From Pseudarthrobacter enclensis (GTDB taxonomy: Bacteria > Actinomycetota > Actinomycetes > Actinomycetales > Micrococcaceae), in assembly GCF_001457025.1 (NCBI RefSeq), contig NZ_KQ758601.1, forward strand, positions 248,001 through 312,000: a stretch of DNA of 64,000 nt. The letters run 5' to 3'. Made by a program: the position numbers and the translations under genes. Each line of letters begins with the position of its first letter. Position 1 is the first letter of the stretch. Shown one piece after another: positions 9,771 through 17,773 of this stretch. The notes beneath the pieces are model-generated. The model was not told where the DNA came from and did not search any database. It saw only the letters and a program-made list of their open reading frames with translations.

Positions 9771-10157
9771 ATGAGCCTCCGCCTCCAAGCCATCTGCATC
9801 GACTCCACCGACCCCAGGATCCCGGCCGCTTTCTGGGACAAGGCCCTCGGCTGGCGCCGGACCCACGACGCCGATGACGAGATCGCGCTCGAGCCGCCTG
9901 CAGGCAGCCCGGAGGACGGCGTCTCACCGGACCTGCTGTTCCTCAAAGTCCCCGAAGGCAAGGCGGTGAAGAACCGCCTGCACCTGGACCTGCGGCCCGA
10001 GGACCGCGATGCCGAGGTGGCCCGGCTTGAGGAGCTGGGCGCCCGCCGCGTGTCGGTCGGCCAGGGCGCGGAGGTCACGTGGGTGGTGCTGCAGGATCCG
10101 GACGGCAACGAGTTCTGCGTGCTGCGGGCGCTGCGGCCGGACGAACTGGCAAACTGA
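9771..10157 (+). CDS. Glyoxalase-like (VOC) family protein
   Basis: 128-residue protein of the Glyoxalase_6 type. The betaalphabetabetabeta repeat signatures are visible: CIDSTDPRIPAAFWDKALGW at the start, HLDLRPEDRDAEV in the middle, and LQDPDGNEFCVL near the C-terminus. The canonical metal-binding His/Glu set is only partly present, so no enzymatic activity is assigned. An AACACT box lies 6 nt before the ATG, similar to the leaderless pattern of neighbouring genes. Confidence 0.75.
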   Translation: MSLRLQAICIDSTDPRIPAAFWDKALGWRRTHDADDEIALEPPAGSPEDGVSPDLLFLKVPEGKAVKNRLHLDLRPEDRDAEVARLEELGARRVSVGQGAEVTWVVLQDPDGNEFCVLRALRPDELAN

Positions 10158-10172
10158 GCCGGCCCTGGCCCG

Positions 10173-10204
10173 CCTGCCGGCAGGTGGACCCGCCTACCGG
10201 TAGG
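10173..10204. repeat. Tandem palindromes between convergent genes
   Basis: Two 12-bp perfect palindromes, CCTGCCGGCAGG (10173-10184) and CCTACCGGTAGG (10193-10204), sit in near-identical 20-bp units. The second overlaps the last codons of yccF. They may act as a bidirectional terminator. Confidence 0.5.
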
Positions 10205-10595
10205 TGGACACGAACGGCGTGCTGGTCGGCACGATCTGCTTGCCCAGCGGCATCAGGGATACCGGGATGAGCTTCAGGTTCGCGATGGCGAGCGGGATTC
10301 CGATGATGGTGGCGGCCATGGCGATGGCCGTGGCCACATGGCCCACCGCGATCCAGATTCCGGCCACCAGCAGCCAGATAACATTGCCGAGCAACGAAAA
10401 GACACCGTTGCCGCCCGGCTTGTCCACCACCATCCGCCCGAACGGCCAGAGGGTGTAGGCCGCAATCCGGAACGAGGCGATGCCCCAAGGGATGGTCACG
10501 ATCAGCACGCAGCAGATCACGCCGGCCAGGAAGTATCCGAGGGCAAGCCACAGGCCGCCGAATACCAGCCAGATGATGTTAAGCAGTGTCTTCAT
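10194..10595 (-). CDS. yccF: YccF-domain inner-membrane protein
   Basis: 133-residue membrane protein with two YccF repeats. The first includes NIIWLVFGGLWLALGY and a cytoplasmic-facing IPWGIASFRIA; the second includes NVIWLLVAGIWIAVGH and IIGIPLAIANLKL. About four hydrophobic segments are visible. I chose the ATG at 10595 because the repeat begins immediately there; longer in-frame extensions are Arg-rich and unlike the family. Function is unknown in E. coli and elsewhere. Its 3' end overlaps the tandem palindrome. Confidence 0.85.
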   Translation of the reverse strand: MKTLLNIIWLVFGGLWLALGYFLAGVICCVLIVTIPWGIASFRIAAYTLWPFGRMVVDKPGGNGVFSLLGNVIWLLVAGIWIAVGHVATAIAMAATIIGIPLAIANLKLIPVSLMPLGKQIVPTSTPFVSTYR

Positions 10596-10686
10596 GCATC
10601 CCATTGTGCCCCGTGCATCCCGCCCCGGCAGGTGGGGGATGCCCCTGAACGGACCCTGAACATCCGGGCCGCGGGAGTCCGTTGCG

Positions 10687-11298
10687 TCAGGCGGCGGCCG
10701 CTGCTTTCGCTGCGCCCACGAAGGCCCGGATTTTCGCCAGGTCCTTGACTCCGCGTGAAGCCTCGACACCGGAGGAAACGTCCACCCCCCAGGCGTGGGC
10801 CGCGGCCGAGGCATCCGCGACATTCGCCGGGTCCAGGCCGCCGGCCAGCAGCCAGCTGCGCCCCTGCAGGACCGGCAGCGCGGCCATCGCCGCATAGTCC
10901 CAGCTTTCGCCGGATCCGGGCACTGCGGCATCGATCAGGAGGAGGTCCTCGCCCCAGTCCTCCAGTTCTTCCGGAGCGGCACCCGCGGTGACGGCCCTGA
11001 CCACCTTCATGCCGGCGTCGTGCGCGGTGGCAACGTCCGCAGGCGTCCGCGCGCCGTGGAGCTGGATCCACTGGAGTCCTGCGGCGCGGGCAATGGCGAT
11101 GGCGTCGGCCACGGGCTCGTGCCGGAAGACGGCGATGGGCGAGACCCCGTCGGGGACGCCGGCGAGCAGCTCCGAAACCTGCCCCGGTGAAACAACCCGT
11201 GGGCTGGCCGTCAGGACGAAGCCCACGGCGTCGGCCCCGGCGTCCACGGCTTCCCGGACAGATTCCGGCGTACTGAGACCACACACTTTGACGAACAT
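10687..11298 (-). CDS. trpF: Phosphoribosylanthranilate isomerase TrpF
   Basis: 203-residue (betaalpha)8-barrel enzyme that converts N-(5-phosphoribosyl)anthranilate to CdRP in tryptophan synthesis. Motifs: KVCGL at the N-terminus with the catalytic Cys, DAVGFVL, QLHG near residue 80, LLLIDA with the catalytic Asp, LLAGGLDPANV, and GVDVSSGVE followed by GVKD at the phosphate-binding end. Length is typical. AAGGAG precedes the ATG at 11298. No other trp gene is nearby, so it stands alone here. Confidence 0.93.
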   Translation of the reverse strand: MFVKVCGLSTPESVREAVDAGADAVGFVLTASPRVVSPGQVSELLAGVPDGVSPIAVFRHEPVADAIAIARAAGLQWIQLHGARTPADVATAHDAGMKVVRAVTAGAAPEELEDWGEDLLLIDAAVPGSGESWDYAAMAALPVLQGRSWLLAGGLDPANVADASAAAHAWGVDVSSGVEASRGVKDLAKIRAFVGAAKAAAAA

Positions 11299-11424
11299 TC
11301 CCGGGCTCCTTCAGGCTGTTTTCGTGTTGACCCCCCGCAGGAGAGTAGCAGGCAGCCGCCCAACCTGCGACGCGTGGGCTGGAACATGACCTGCGCGCCG
11401 GGGCCCGCGAACTAGGCTGGACCG

Positions 11425-11991
11425 ATGGAGATCATCCGCTTCGCAACACTCAAGGCAAAACCCTGGCGCAACGGCGGCGGCGCCACGCGTGAACTCCTCA
11501 GCGGGCCGGCTGACCAGGAGGGCGGCTGGGATTGGCGGGTCAGCATCGCCGACGTCACCAAGGCAGGAGAGTTCTCGCCCTTTGACGGATACGAACGCGT
11601 GCTCACCGTAGTGGAAGGCGAGCTGCTGCTGCTCACCGTCGACGGCACGGAACGTCCGGTGGAAAAGTACCGCCCGTTCCGGTTCGACGGCGGCGCCCCC
11701 ACCACTGCCGCATTGCCCACCGGCGACATCCGGAACCTCAACGTCATCGCCAGGAACGGTGTGTTCAAGGGCTACGCGTCGGTGATCGAACTGTCCAAAA
11801 AGCGGGCCCAGCCGGTGTTCGGCGGGCAGGTGGCCGTGCTGCTGCAGGGGCAGGCCACCGTGTCCGACGGCGCAGCTGACGCCGCCGACCTGGGCCGCTA
11901 TGACGCCGTGGCAGGCTCGGATGAACCCACCCCGGAAGTGTCCGGCCGCGGCTTCCTCGCTGTGGTGTCCATCGACCCCGTGACGGACTGA
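11425..11991 (+). CDS. hutD: HutD/Ves family protein
   Basis: 188-residue cupin-fold protein. The family pattern is clear: KPWRNGGGATRE, DWRVSIADV, GEFSPFDGYERVLTVVEG and DGG(A)P, then NVIARNG. HutD often sits in histidine-utilisation clusters but is not enzymatically required there; a role in limiting Hut activity has been proposed. No hut gene is visible nearby, so the symbol marks family only. The ATG lies 6 nt after TAGGCT (11413-11418), suggesting a leaderless mRNA. Confidence 0.85.
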   Translation: MEIIRFATLKAKPWRNGGGATRELLSGPADQEGGWDWRVSIADVTKAGEFSPFDGYERVLTVVEGELLLLTVDGTERPVEKYRPFRFDGGAPTTAALPTGDIRNLNVIARNGVFKGYASVIELSKKRAQPVFGGQVAVLLQGQATVSDGAADAADLGRYDAVAGSDEPTPEVSGRGFLAVVSIDPVTD

Positions 11992-12013
11992 AGGACGGAC
12001 CGCGCCGCCCGCG

Positions 12014-12035
12014 GTTGGTGACCTTGGGCACCAAC
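12014..12035. terminator. Hairpin after hutD
   Basis: GTTGGTG (12014-12020) pairs with CACCAAC (12029-12035) around an 8-nt loop. It begins 23 nt after the hutD stop and lacks a U-tract. It probably ends the hutD transcript before the riboswitch. Confidence 0.4.
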
Positions 12036-12094
12036 GGTGGATGCCCGCCGTCGTGCGTTGCTATGGTGGAAACCAAGGCTCCGCACCCGAGCCT

Positions 12095-12135
12095 CCGGAC
12101 GACGGTTCAGTACCCGGCACGCGACAAGACTGGCC
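12095..12135 (+). ncRNA. Guanidine-III (ykkC-III) riboswitch
   Basis: This 41-nt stretch carries the conserved blocks of the ykkC-III class in order: CCGGACGA (12095-12102), GTACCCGG (12110-12117) and GACAAGAC (12123-12130). CCGG (12095-12098) can form P1 with CCGG (12114-12117). CAGT (12108-12111) can form the pseudoknot helix with ACTG (12129-12132), extended by G-C pairs. Compared with the form I remember from Thermobifida fusca, these paired bases differ on both sides, as in covariation. A Shine-Dalgarno (AAAGG, 12136-12140) follows directly, so translational control of the SMR pair is likely. Confidence 0.85.
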
Positions 12136-12147
12136 AAAGGATCTGTC

Positions 12148-12471
12148 ATGTCGTGGTTAATCCTGGTTCTCTCCGGAGCGCTCGAAGCCGTCTGGGCCGC
12201 AGCCCTGCACCGCGCAGCGCAAGCATCCGGCAAACGCCGCATCGCCCCCTCCCTCCTGTTCCTGGCCTCCGTCGCCGCCAGTACCGGCGGCCTGGCCCTT
12301 GCCATGCAATCCATCCCCACCGGCACCGCATACGCGGTCTGGGTAGGCGTGGGCGTGGTCCTGACCTCCGCCTACGCCATGGCTTCCAAGGTTGAACGCC
12401 CGACGGCGGCGCGGCTGCTCCTGCTCTCCGGCATCGCCGCGTGCGTGGTTGGCCTGAAGGTGGTGGCGTGA
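12148..12471 (+). CDS. SMR-family exporter subunit A (guanidinium/Gdx-SugE-like)
   Basis: 107-residue, four-helix small multidrug resistance protein. Glu13 and Trp16 in the first helix (ALEAVWA) match the ExxW arrangement of guanidinium exporters of the Gdx/SugE branch. The second signature is IPTGTAYAVWVGVGVVLT. Translation starts 8 nt after AAAGG, directly behind the guanidine-III riboswitch. The stop overlaps the next ATG (TGATG), so the pair is probably an obligate heterodimer. Substrate guanidinium is inferred from riboswitch and motif; other cations (compare Arthrobacter NepAB) are possible. Confidence 0.85.
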   Translation: MSWLILVLSGALEAVWAAALHRAAQASGKRRIAPSLLFLASVAASTGGLALAMQSIPTGTAYAVWVGVGVVLTSAYAMASKVERPTAARLLLLSGIAACVVGLKVVA

Positions 12472-12848
12472 TGTTGCAGCGTTCCGTTCCGTGGCTGGTG
12501 CTGCTGGCATCCGCCGTCCTCGAAGCGGTCTGGGCCACCGCCCTGGGCCTGTCCGACGGGTTCAGCAAGCCGCTGCCCACCGTGGTCTTCGCCGTCACCG
12601 CCACACTCAGCATGCTGGGCCTGGGCATGGCCATCCGGACCATCCCGCTGGGTACGGCGTACGCCATCTGGGTGGGAATCGGCGCCGCCCTGACCGTCGG
12701 CTGGGCCATGGCCACCGGCGTCGAACCGTTCAGCGTACTGAAGCTGCTGTTCATCGCCGGAATCGTCGGCTGCGCTGCCGGGCTGAAGGCGTTGCCGGCC
12801 GGGAAGAAGCAGCAGGCGGCGCCGCCGTCCGAGCCTGCCCGCCGCTAA
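12471..12848 (+). CDS. SMR-family exporter subunit B (guanidinium/Gdx-SugE-like)
   Basis: 125-residue partner of the preceding SMR protein. Helix 1 carries the same Glu-x-x-Trp core (VLEAVWATALGLSDGF), which is very SugE-like. The second block reads IPLGTAYAIWVGIGAALT. A short polar tail follows the fourth helix. Start and upstream stop share one nucleotide (TGATG), implying coupled synthesis in a 1:1 ratio, as expected for a heterodimer with opposed topologies. Confidence 0.85.
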   Translation: MLQRSVPWLVLLASAVLEAVWATALGLSDGFSKPLPTVVFAVTATLSMLGLGMAIRTIPLGTAYAIWVGIGAALTVGWAMATGVEPFSVLKLLFIAGIVGCAAGLKALPAGKKQQAAPPSEPARR

Positions 12849-12867
12849 ATCTCCCCACTTCTGAGGC

Positions 12868-12902
12868 GGGCCGACGGCGTGTCCCGGCGACGCGCCGTCG
12901 GC
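12868..12902. terminator. Strong hairpin after the SMR pair
   Basis: GGCCGACGGCG (12868-12878) and CGCCGTCGGCC (12892-12902) form a perfect 11-bp stem. Outer segments TCCCCACTT and AAGGTGGGGA (about 12850-12933) extend the symmetry. Terminator-like, without U-tract. Confidence 0.65.
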
Positions 12903-12974
12903 CGCCACCCTGTTGACGGCAAAGGTGGGGAAATTCAGCGGCCCGGCCCCGGGGATGCTGGGTAGGCTTTTGCC

Positions 12975-13601
12975 ATGGACTCCCCCGACATCGCCCAGGC
13001 CGTGGCCGCGCTGCGGCGCCGGCTCGATTCCGGGACCCGCACCATCCTGGGCATCGCCGGGGCGCCCGGCTCCGGGAAGTCCACCTGTGCAGCATGGCTG
13101 CAGCAGCAGTTCGGTCCCGCAACGGCCGTGGTGGTGCCCATGGACGGTTTCCACCTGGGCAACGCCATCATCGACGGCACCCCGCTGCGGGACCGGAAGG
13201 GCGCCATGGACACGTTCGACGCCGGCGGGTACCTTTCGCTGCTCCGCCGCCTGGCGCGCCGGGACGAGGCGGTGGTGTACGCCCCGGAATTCCGGCGCAC
13301 CTTGGACGAGCCGGTGGCGGCATCGATCGCCGTACCCGCTGAGATTCCGCTGGTGATCACCGAGGGCAACTACCTGCTGGCGGAACAGGAGCCGTGGAAG
13401 GAGGTCAGGGCCCAGCTGGACGAAGTCTGGTTCCTGGAGACGCCCCACGAGCTGCGGCTCAGCCGCCTGGTGGCACGCCATGTTTCCTTCGGGATGGCAC
13501 CCGAGGCCGCGGACGCCTGGGCCAAGGGACCGGACGAAGCCAACGCCGTCCTGATCGGATCCACCCGGCACTCAGCAGACCGCATCATTCCCTGGACCTG
13601 A
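12975..13601 (+). CDS. Nucleoside/nucleotide kinase family P-loop protein
   Basis: 208-residue P-loop kinase related to uridine kinase/phosphoribulokinase and the YggC-like group. Walker A is GAPGSGKST (about 28-36). VPMDGFHLGN near 55 is the substrate-binding DGFH motif of this superfamily, and ITEGNYLL near 130 is the second conserved block. Arg-rich HELRLSRLVARHV forms the lid region. The substrate is not predictable; sugars, pantothenate-like compounds and nucleosides are known in relatives. The ATG follows TAGGCT by 6 nt (leaderless pattern). Confidence 0.8.
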   Translation: MDSPDIAQAVAALRRRLDSGTRTILGIAGAPGSGKSTCAAWLQQQFGPATAVVVPMDGFHLGNAIIDGTPLRDRKGAMDTFDAGGYLSLLRRLARRDEAVVYAPEFRRTLDEPVAASIAVPAEIPLVITEGNYLLAEQEPWKEVRAQLDEVWFLETPHELRLSRLVARHVSFGMAPEAADAWAKGPDEANAVLIGSTRHSADRIIPWT

Positions 13602-13621
13602 CCCACCTAAGGAGACACAGC

Positions 13622-14614
13622 ATGACCCCAGCAGTGCAGCTCGGCGACGGGCTCACCGTCAGCCCCCTCGGCTTCGGCGGCATGGCCCTCACCCCCGTCT
13701 ACGGGGACGTAGACCCGGCGGATGCGCTCCGCACCCTGCACCACGCGGTCGATTCCGGCGTCAGCTTCATCGACACCGCGGACATCTACGGCGGGGGCAG
13801 CAACGAGGAACTGATTGCCGAGCTCCTGAAAGAACGCCGGGACGAGGTGCAGCTGGCCACCAAGTTCGCTCTGGTGGGCACCCCGGCGGACGGCTACACG
13901 GATGTCCGGGGTGACGCCGCCTATGTCCGGCAGGCGGTGGACCGCAGCCTGCAGCGGCTGGGCACCGACGTGATCGACCTGTACTACATGCACCGCCGCG
14001 ACCTCCGGGTACCCATTGAGGAAACGGTGGGTGCCATGGCGGAGCTGGTGCGGCAGGGCAAGGTCAGGCACCTGGGCCTGTCCGAGGTGACGGCCCAGGA
14101 GCTGGCCGACGCGTCCGCTGTGCACCCCATCGCCGCTGTCCAGAGCGAGTGGTCCATTTGGAGCCGCGATGTGGAACGCAACGTCGTTCCGGCAGCCGCC
14201 CGGCTGGGCACGGGCTTTGTTCCCTACTCACCGCTGGGGCGCGGTTTCCTCACCGGAACGGTGGACACGGCCAGCCTGGGAAGCAACGACTTCCGCCGGC
14301 GCATACCCCGGTTCGCTCCGGACGCGGCTGCCGCCAACCAGGCCGTCGTGGACGTAGTCAGGGGCGTGGCGGACAGCCTCGGCGCCACCCCGGCGCAGGT
14401 GGCCCTGGCCTGGCTGCTGGCCCGCGGCGCCCGCCTGGGCCTGCCGGTGGTGCCCATTCCCGGTACCCGCAAGCGGAGCCGCATCGACGAGAACCTCGGC
14501 GCGCTGGCCCTTGAGCTGACCCCGGCACACCTGGACGCACTCGGGGCGGCGTCGGACGCCGTCGTCGGTTCACGCTCAGCAGACCCCGCCTGGGTGTCCG
14601 AAGGCCGCGAATAG
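13622..14614 (+). CDS. Aldo/keto reductase
   Basis: 330-residue TIM-barrel oxidoreductase using NADP(H). The catalytic tetrad is visible: Asp in FIDTADIYGGG with Tyr five residues later, Lys in LATKFAL, and His in YYMHRRD. GKVRHLGLSEV and QSEWSIWSRD match the AKR11/AKR13-like branch, and IPGTRKRSRIDENLGA near the C-terminus binds the cofactor phosphate. The start ATG at 13622 has AAGGAGA upstream. It follows the kinase gene by 20 nt, so the two may be cotranscribed. Natural substrate unknown. Confidence 0.9.
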   Translation: MTPAVQLGDGLTVSPLGFGGMALTPVYGDVDPADALRTLHHAVDSGVSFIDTADIYGGGSNEELIAELLKERRDEVQLATKFALVGTPADGYTDVRGDAAYVRQAVDRSLQRLGTDVIDLYYMHRRDLRVPIEETVGAMAELVRQGKVRHLGLSEVTAQELADASAVHPIAAVQSEWSIWSRDVERNVVPAAARLGTGFVPYSPLGRGFLTGTVDTASLGSNDFRRRIPRFAPDAAAANQAVVDVVRGVADSLGATPAQVALAWLLARGARLGLPVVPIPGTRKRSRIDENLGALALELTPAHLDALGAASDAVVGSRSADPAWVSEGRE

Positions 14615-14628
14615 CCAACCCCGGAGAT

Positions 14629-14673
14629 ACGCCGGAGGGCGGCCGCCCCGCAGGGTGGCCGCCCCTCCGGCGT
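14629..14673. terminator. Bidirectional terminator
   Basis: A 16-bp stem (14629-14644 with 14657-14673, one bulged C) lies between the convergent aldo/keto reductase and betA genes. Confidence 0.7.
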
Positions 14674-14687
14674 GCAGGCCCGGCCCG

Positions 14688-16271
14688 TCAGGCGTTCCGG
14701 GCTTCCCGGACCAGCTCGGCGCAGCGCTCACCGATCATCATGGTGGTGATGTTCGGGTTGACGGTGGTCAGCTCCGGCATGACCGACGCATCGGCGACCC
14801 GGAGTCCGGTGACGCCCTTGACCCGCAGCTGGGGGTCCAGTGGTGACATGGCGTCGTCGTCCGCGCCCATCCGGACCGTTCCGGCCGGGTGGTACACGGT
14901 GTTGTGGGTCCTGCGGATGTACCCGGCGACCTCCGCGTCACTCTGGATGTCCTTGCCGGGGTACAGCTCGGTGCCCACCCACTCAGCCAGTGCGGGCTGC
15001 GCCGCGATCTCGCGGGCCTTCCGGATGCCTGCCACCATGACGCGCATGTCGTGGCCCTCCGGATCGGTGAAGTAGCGCGGGTCCACCTTGGGCTTGTCGC
15101 GGAAGTCCTTGCTGCGGAGCTTCACGGTGCCGCGGCTGCGGGCGTGCGTGACGTTCGGGGTGAGGCAGAAGCCGTTCTCCGTGGTGGGGAAGCCCTGCCG
15201 CAGGGTGTGCATGTCGAACGGTACGGACCCGTAGTGGAACATGAGGTCGGGGCGGTCCAGGCCGTCCTCCGTGGTGGTGAAAATGCCCGCCTCCCACCAC
15301 TGGGTGGACGTCTGCGTCATGGGCTGCCTGGCCTCCCACTGGATGACGCCTTCGGGGTGGTCCTGCAGGTGCTCGCCCACGCCGGGTGAATCCACCCGGA
15401 CGGGGATGCCGAACTCCTCCAGCTGGGCCGCCGGGCCAATGCCGGAGAGCATCAGCAGCTTGGGCGAATCGATGGCACCGGTGGACACCACCACTTCGGC
15501 GCGGGCGGTGAGCTGGTGGGTCTTGGCGAAGGCGTTGTCCACCACGGCCACGCCCGTGCAGCGGTTGGCGTCGTCGAACGTCAGTTCCTTGGCCCGCAAC
15601 CCGGTCAGGAGGGTGAAGTTTTCCCGGTCCATGATGGGGTGGATGTAGGACACAGAGCTGGAGGACCGGGTGCCGTCTGCGCGGCGGTTGATCTGGAAAA
15701 AGCCGGCACCGTTGATCACCGTGTCGCCCGTGTTGAAGTGCGCCTTGGGGATTCCTGCCTGTTCGCAGGCTTCCAGCATGGCCCGGCCCGTGGGATCCGA
15801 CGCCGGGACGTTCATCAGGTGCACGGGTCCGCTGTCGCCGTGGTGCGGTGCGTCCGGGCCGGCGTCCTCGTTGGTTTCCAGCTGCTTGTACAGGCGGTAC
15901 GCCATGTCCGAGTTCCAGCCGGTGGCGCCGAACTTCCGCTCCCACTCGTCGATGTCCTCGCGCGGTGCCCAGAAGGCGATGCAGGAGTTGTGGCTGGAGC
16001 AGCCGCCCATCACCTTGGCGCGGGCGTGCCGCATGAAGGAGTTCCCGTTCTCCTGCTCCTCGATGGGGTAGTCCCAGTCGTAGCCGGATTCGAGCAGCTC
16101 CATCCAGCGGTCCAGCTGCAGGACTTCGGGGATGTCCCGGTCGTCCGGCCCTGCCTCCACCAGGGCAACCTGCACCGACGGGTCTTCGCTCAGGCGCGAT
16201 GCCACGGCGGCCCCGGCGGACCCGCCTCCGATGACGATGTAGTCGAAGTCAGTCCTGGATTCGTGTGCCAT
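14688..16271 (-). CDS. betA: Choline dehydrogenase BetA (GMC family)
   Basis: 527-residue FAD-dependent GMC oxidoreductase converting choline to betaine aldehyde. The N-terminal dinucleotide motif is VIGGGSAGAAVASRLSE, the GMC signature GGCSSHNSC appears near residue 95, and TGAIDSPKLLMLSGIGP near 275 is the second signature. The C-terminal catalytic pair sits in YHPAGTVRMG (His) and VNPNIT (Asn). The ATG at 16271 lies 5 nt after the betB stop. Third gene of betT-betB-betA, an osmoprotectant or choline-use operon. Confidence 0.93.
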   Translation of the reverse strand: MAHESRTDFDYIVIGGGSAGAAVASRLSEDPSVQVALVEAGPDDRDIPEVLQLDRWMELLESGYDWDYPIEEQENGNSFMRHARAKVMGGCSSHNSCIAFWAPREDIDEWERKFGATGWNSDMAYRLYKQLETNEDAGPDAPHHGDSGPVHLMNVPASDPTGRAMLEACEQAGIPKAHFNTGDTVINGAGFFQINRRADGTRSSSSVSYIHPIMDRENFTLLTGLRAKELTFDDANRCTGVAVVDNAFAKTHQLTARAEVVVSTGAIDSPKLLMLSGIGPAAQLEEFGIPVRVDSPGVGEHLQDHPEGVIQWEARQPMTQTSTQWWEAGIFTTTEDGLDRPDLMFHYGSVPFDMHTLRQGFPTTENGFCLTPNVTHARSRGTVKLRSKDFRDKPKVDPRYFTDPEGHDMRVMVAGIRKAREIAAQPALAEWVGTELYPGKDIQSDAEVAGYIRRTHNTVYHPAGTVRMGADDDAMSPLDPQLRVKGVTGLRVADASVMPELTTVNPNITTMMIGERCAELVREARNA

Positions 16272-16276
16272 GTGTC

Positions 16277-17773
16277 CTACTTCCCTTCTGCAGCTGCGGC
16301 GTGGTCCGCGAACCAGCCAGTGACCTGCGGGGCGATGTTCTGGTAGACGTGCTTGGCTTCCTGGTATTCGGCCAGGCCCGTGGGGCCCAGCTCGCGGCCG
16401 ACGCCCGACTGGCCGAAGCCGCCCCATTCCGCCTGCGGCAGGTACGGGTGGAAATCGTTGATCCAGATGGTGCCGTGGCGGAGGGCCCGGGCCACCCGCT
16501 GGGTCTTGGAGGCGTCCCCGGACCAGACCGCGCCGGCCAGGCCGTAGTGGGTGTCGTTGCCGAGCTTCACGGCCTCGGCTTCCGTGGTGAAGGTTTCCAC
16601 GGTGACCACCGGTCCGAAGGCCTCATCCACGACGACGGACATGCCGCTCTTGACCTGGTCCAGGACGGTGGGGAGGTAGTAGAAGCCCTTTTCCAGCTCC
16701 CCGCTGCCCCACGCCCCGCCGCAGCGGAGGCGGGCGCCCTCGGCGATGCCCTTCTCCACGTAGGCTGTGACCTTGTCCCGGTGGGCGGCGGAAATCAGCG
16801 GGCCGGTCTCGGCCTGCGGGTCGAAAGGACCGCCCAGGCGGATTTGTTCCGCCCGGCGGACGAGCTCGTCCACGAATTCCTCCGCTATGGATTCCTCCAC
16901 GATCAGCCGGGCCCCCGCGGAGCAGACCTGCCCGGAGTGCACGAACGCAGCGTTCAGGGCGTTGTCCAGCGCGGCGTCGAAGTCAGCGTCCGCGAAAACG
17001 ATGTTGGGGTTCTTGCCGCCCAGCTCCAGCGCCACCTTCTTGACGGAGGCAGCTGCGGAGGCGGCGATGGTCTTGCCGGTTTCCAGTCCGCCGGTGAAGG
17101 AGACCAGGTCCACCTCCGGATGGCTGGACAGGACAGCGCCCACAGTGTTGCCGGCGCCGAGGACCAGGTTGGCGACGCCGTCGGGGAGTCCGAGTTCCTG
17201 GAGCACGTCCATCATGAGGATGGACGTGTGCGGGGTCAGTTCGCTGGGTTTCAGGACGAAGCTGCAGCCGGCTGCCAGGGCCGGCGCGATCTTCCAGGCG
17301 GCCTGGAGCAGCGGGTAGTTCCACGGCGCAATCAGGGAGCAGACACCCACCGGTTCATACTCGATCCGGCTCACCACGGTGGGGCTGCCTGCGTCCACCA
17401 TCCGGCCCGACTCCTGGCCGGCCAGCTTGCCGAAGTATTCGAAGCAGTTGGCGATGTCGTCCATGTCGATTTCGCTTTCCACCAGGCGCTTGCCCGTGTC
17501 CAGCGTCTCGGCGCGGGCGAACTCGTCCTTGCGGTCGCGCAGCCGGCCCGCCACCTTGAGCAGGAAGCTCCCCCGCTCCAGCGGCGGCGTGGCGGACCAT
17601 GCGCCGGCGTCGAATGCCGCGCGTGCGGCCAGGACGGCGCGGCCGGCGTCGTCAGCGGTCCCTTCCGAGACGGCGCCCACCAGCCCGCCGTCCGCCGGGC
17701 AGTGGATCTCCCGGGTCCCGCCGTCGGACGCTGCGGTCCAGTTCCCGCCGATGAAAAGCGTGGACGTGCTCAC
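16277..17773 (-). CDS. betB: Betaine-aldehyde dehydrogenase BetB
   Basis: 498-residue NAD(P)-dependent aldehyde dehydrogenase making glycine betaine from betaine aldehyde. ALDH motifs: PWNYPLLQ near 155, FTGGLETGK near 235, catalytic Glu in ALELGGKNPNIV, catalytic Cys in HSGQVCSAG near 290, and EAFGPVVTVETF. The GTG at 17773 overlaps the betT stop by 4 nt and has AGGAGG upstream; an extension to 17809 is unsupported. Its place between betT and betA supports the substrate. Confidence 0.93.
   Translation of the reverse strand: MSTSTLFIGGNWTAASDGGTREIHCPADGGLVGAVSEGTADDAGRAVLAARAAFDAGAWSATPPLERGSFLLKVAGRLRDRKDEFARAETLDTGKRLVESEIDMDDIANCFEYFGKLAGQESGRMVDAGSPTVVSRIEYEPVGVCSLIAPWNYPLLQAAWKIAPALAAGCSFVLKPSELTPHTSILMMDVLQELGLPDGVANLVLGAGNTVGAVLSSHPEVDLVSFTGGLETGKTIAASAAASVKKVALELGGKNPNIVFADADFDAALDNALNAAFVHSGQVCSAGARLIVEESIAEEFVDELVRRAEQIRLGGPFDPQAETGPLISAAHRDKVTAYVEKGIAEGARLRCGGAWGSGELEKGFYYLPTVLDQVKSGMSVVVDEAFGPVVTVETFTTEAEAVKLGNDTHYGLAGAVWSGDASKTQRVARALRHGTIWINDFHPYLPQAEWGGFGQSGVGRELGPTGLAEYQEAKHVYQNIAPQVTGWFADHAAAAEGK

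Noticed and set aside
12014..12035. Hairpin considered as a guanidine-II (mini-ykkC) element
   Set aside because: There is only one hairpin and its loop (accttggg) lacks the ACGR signature. The guanidine-III motif just downstream explains the regulation.
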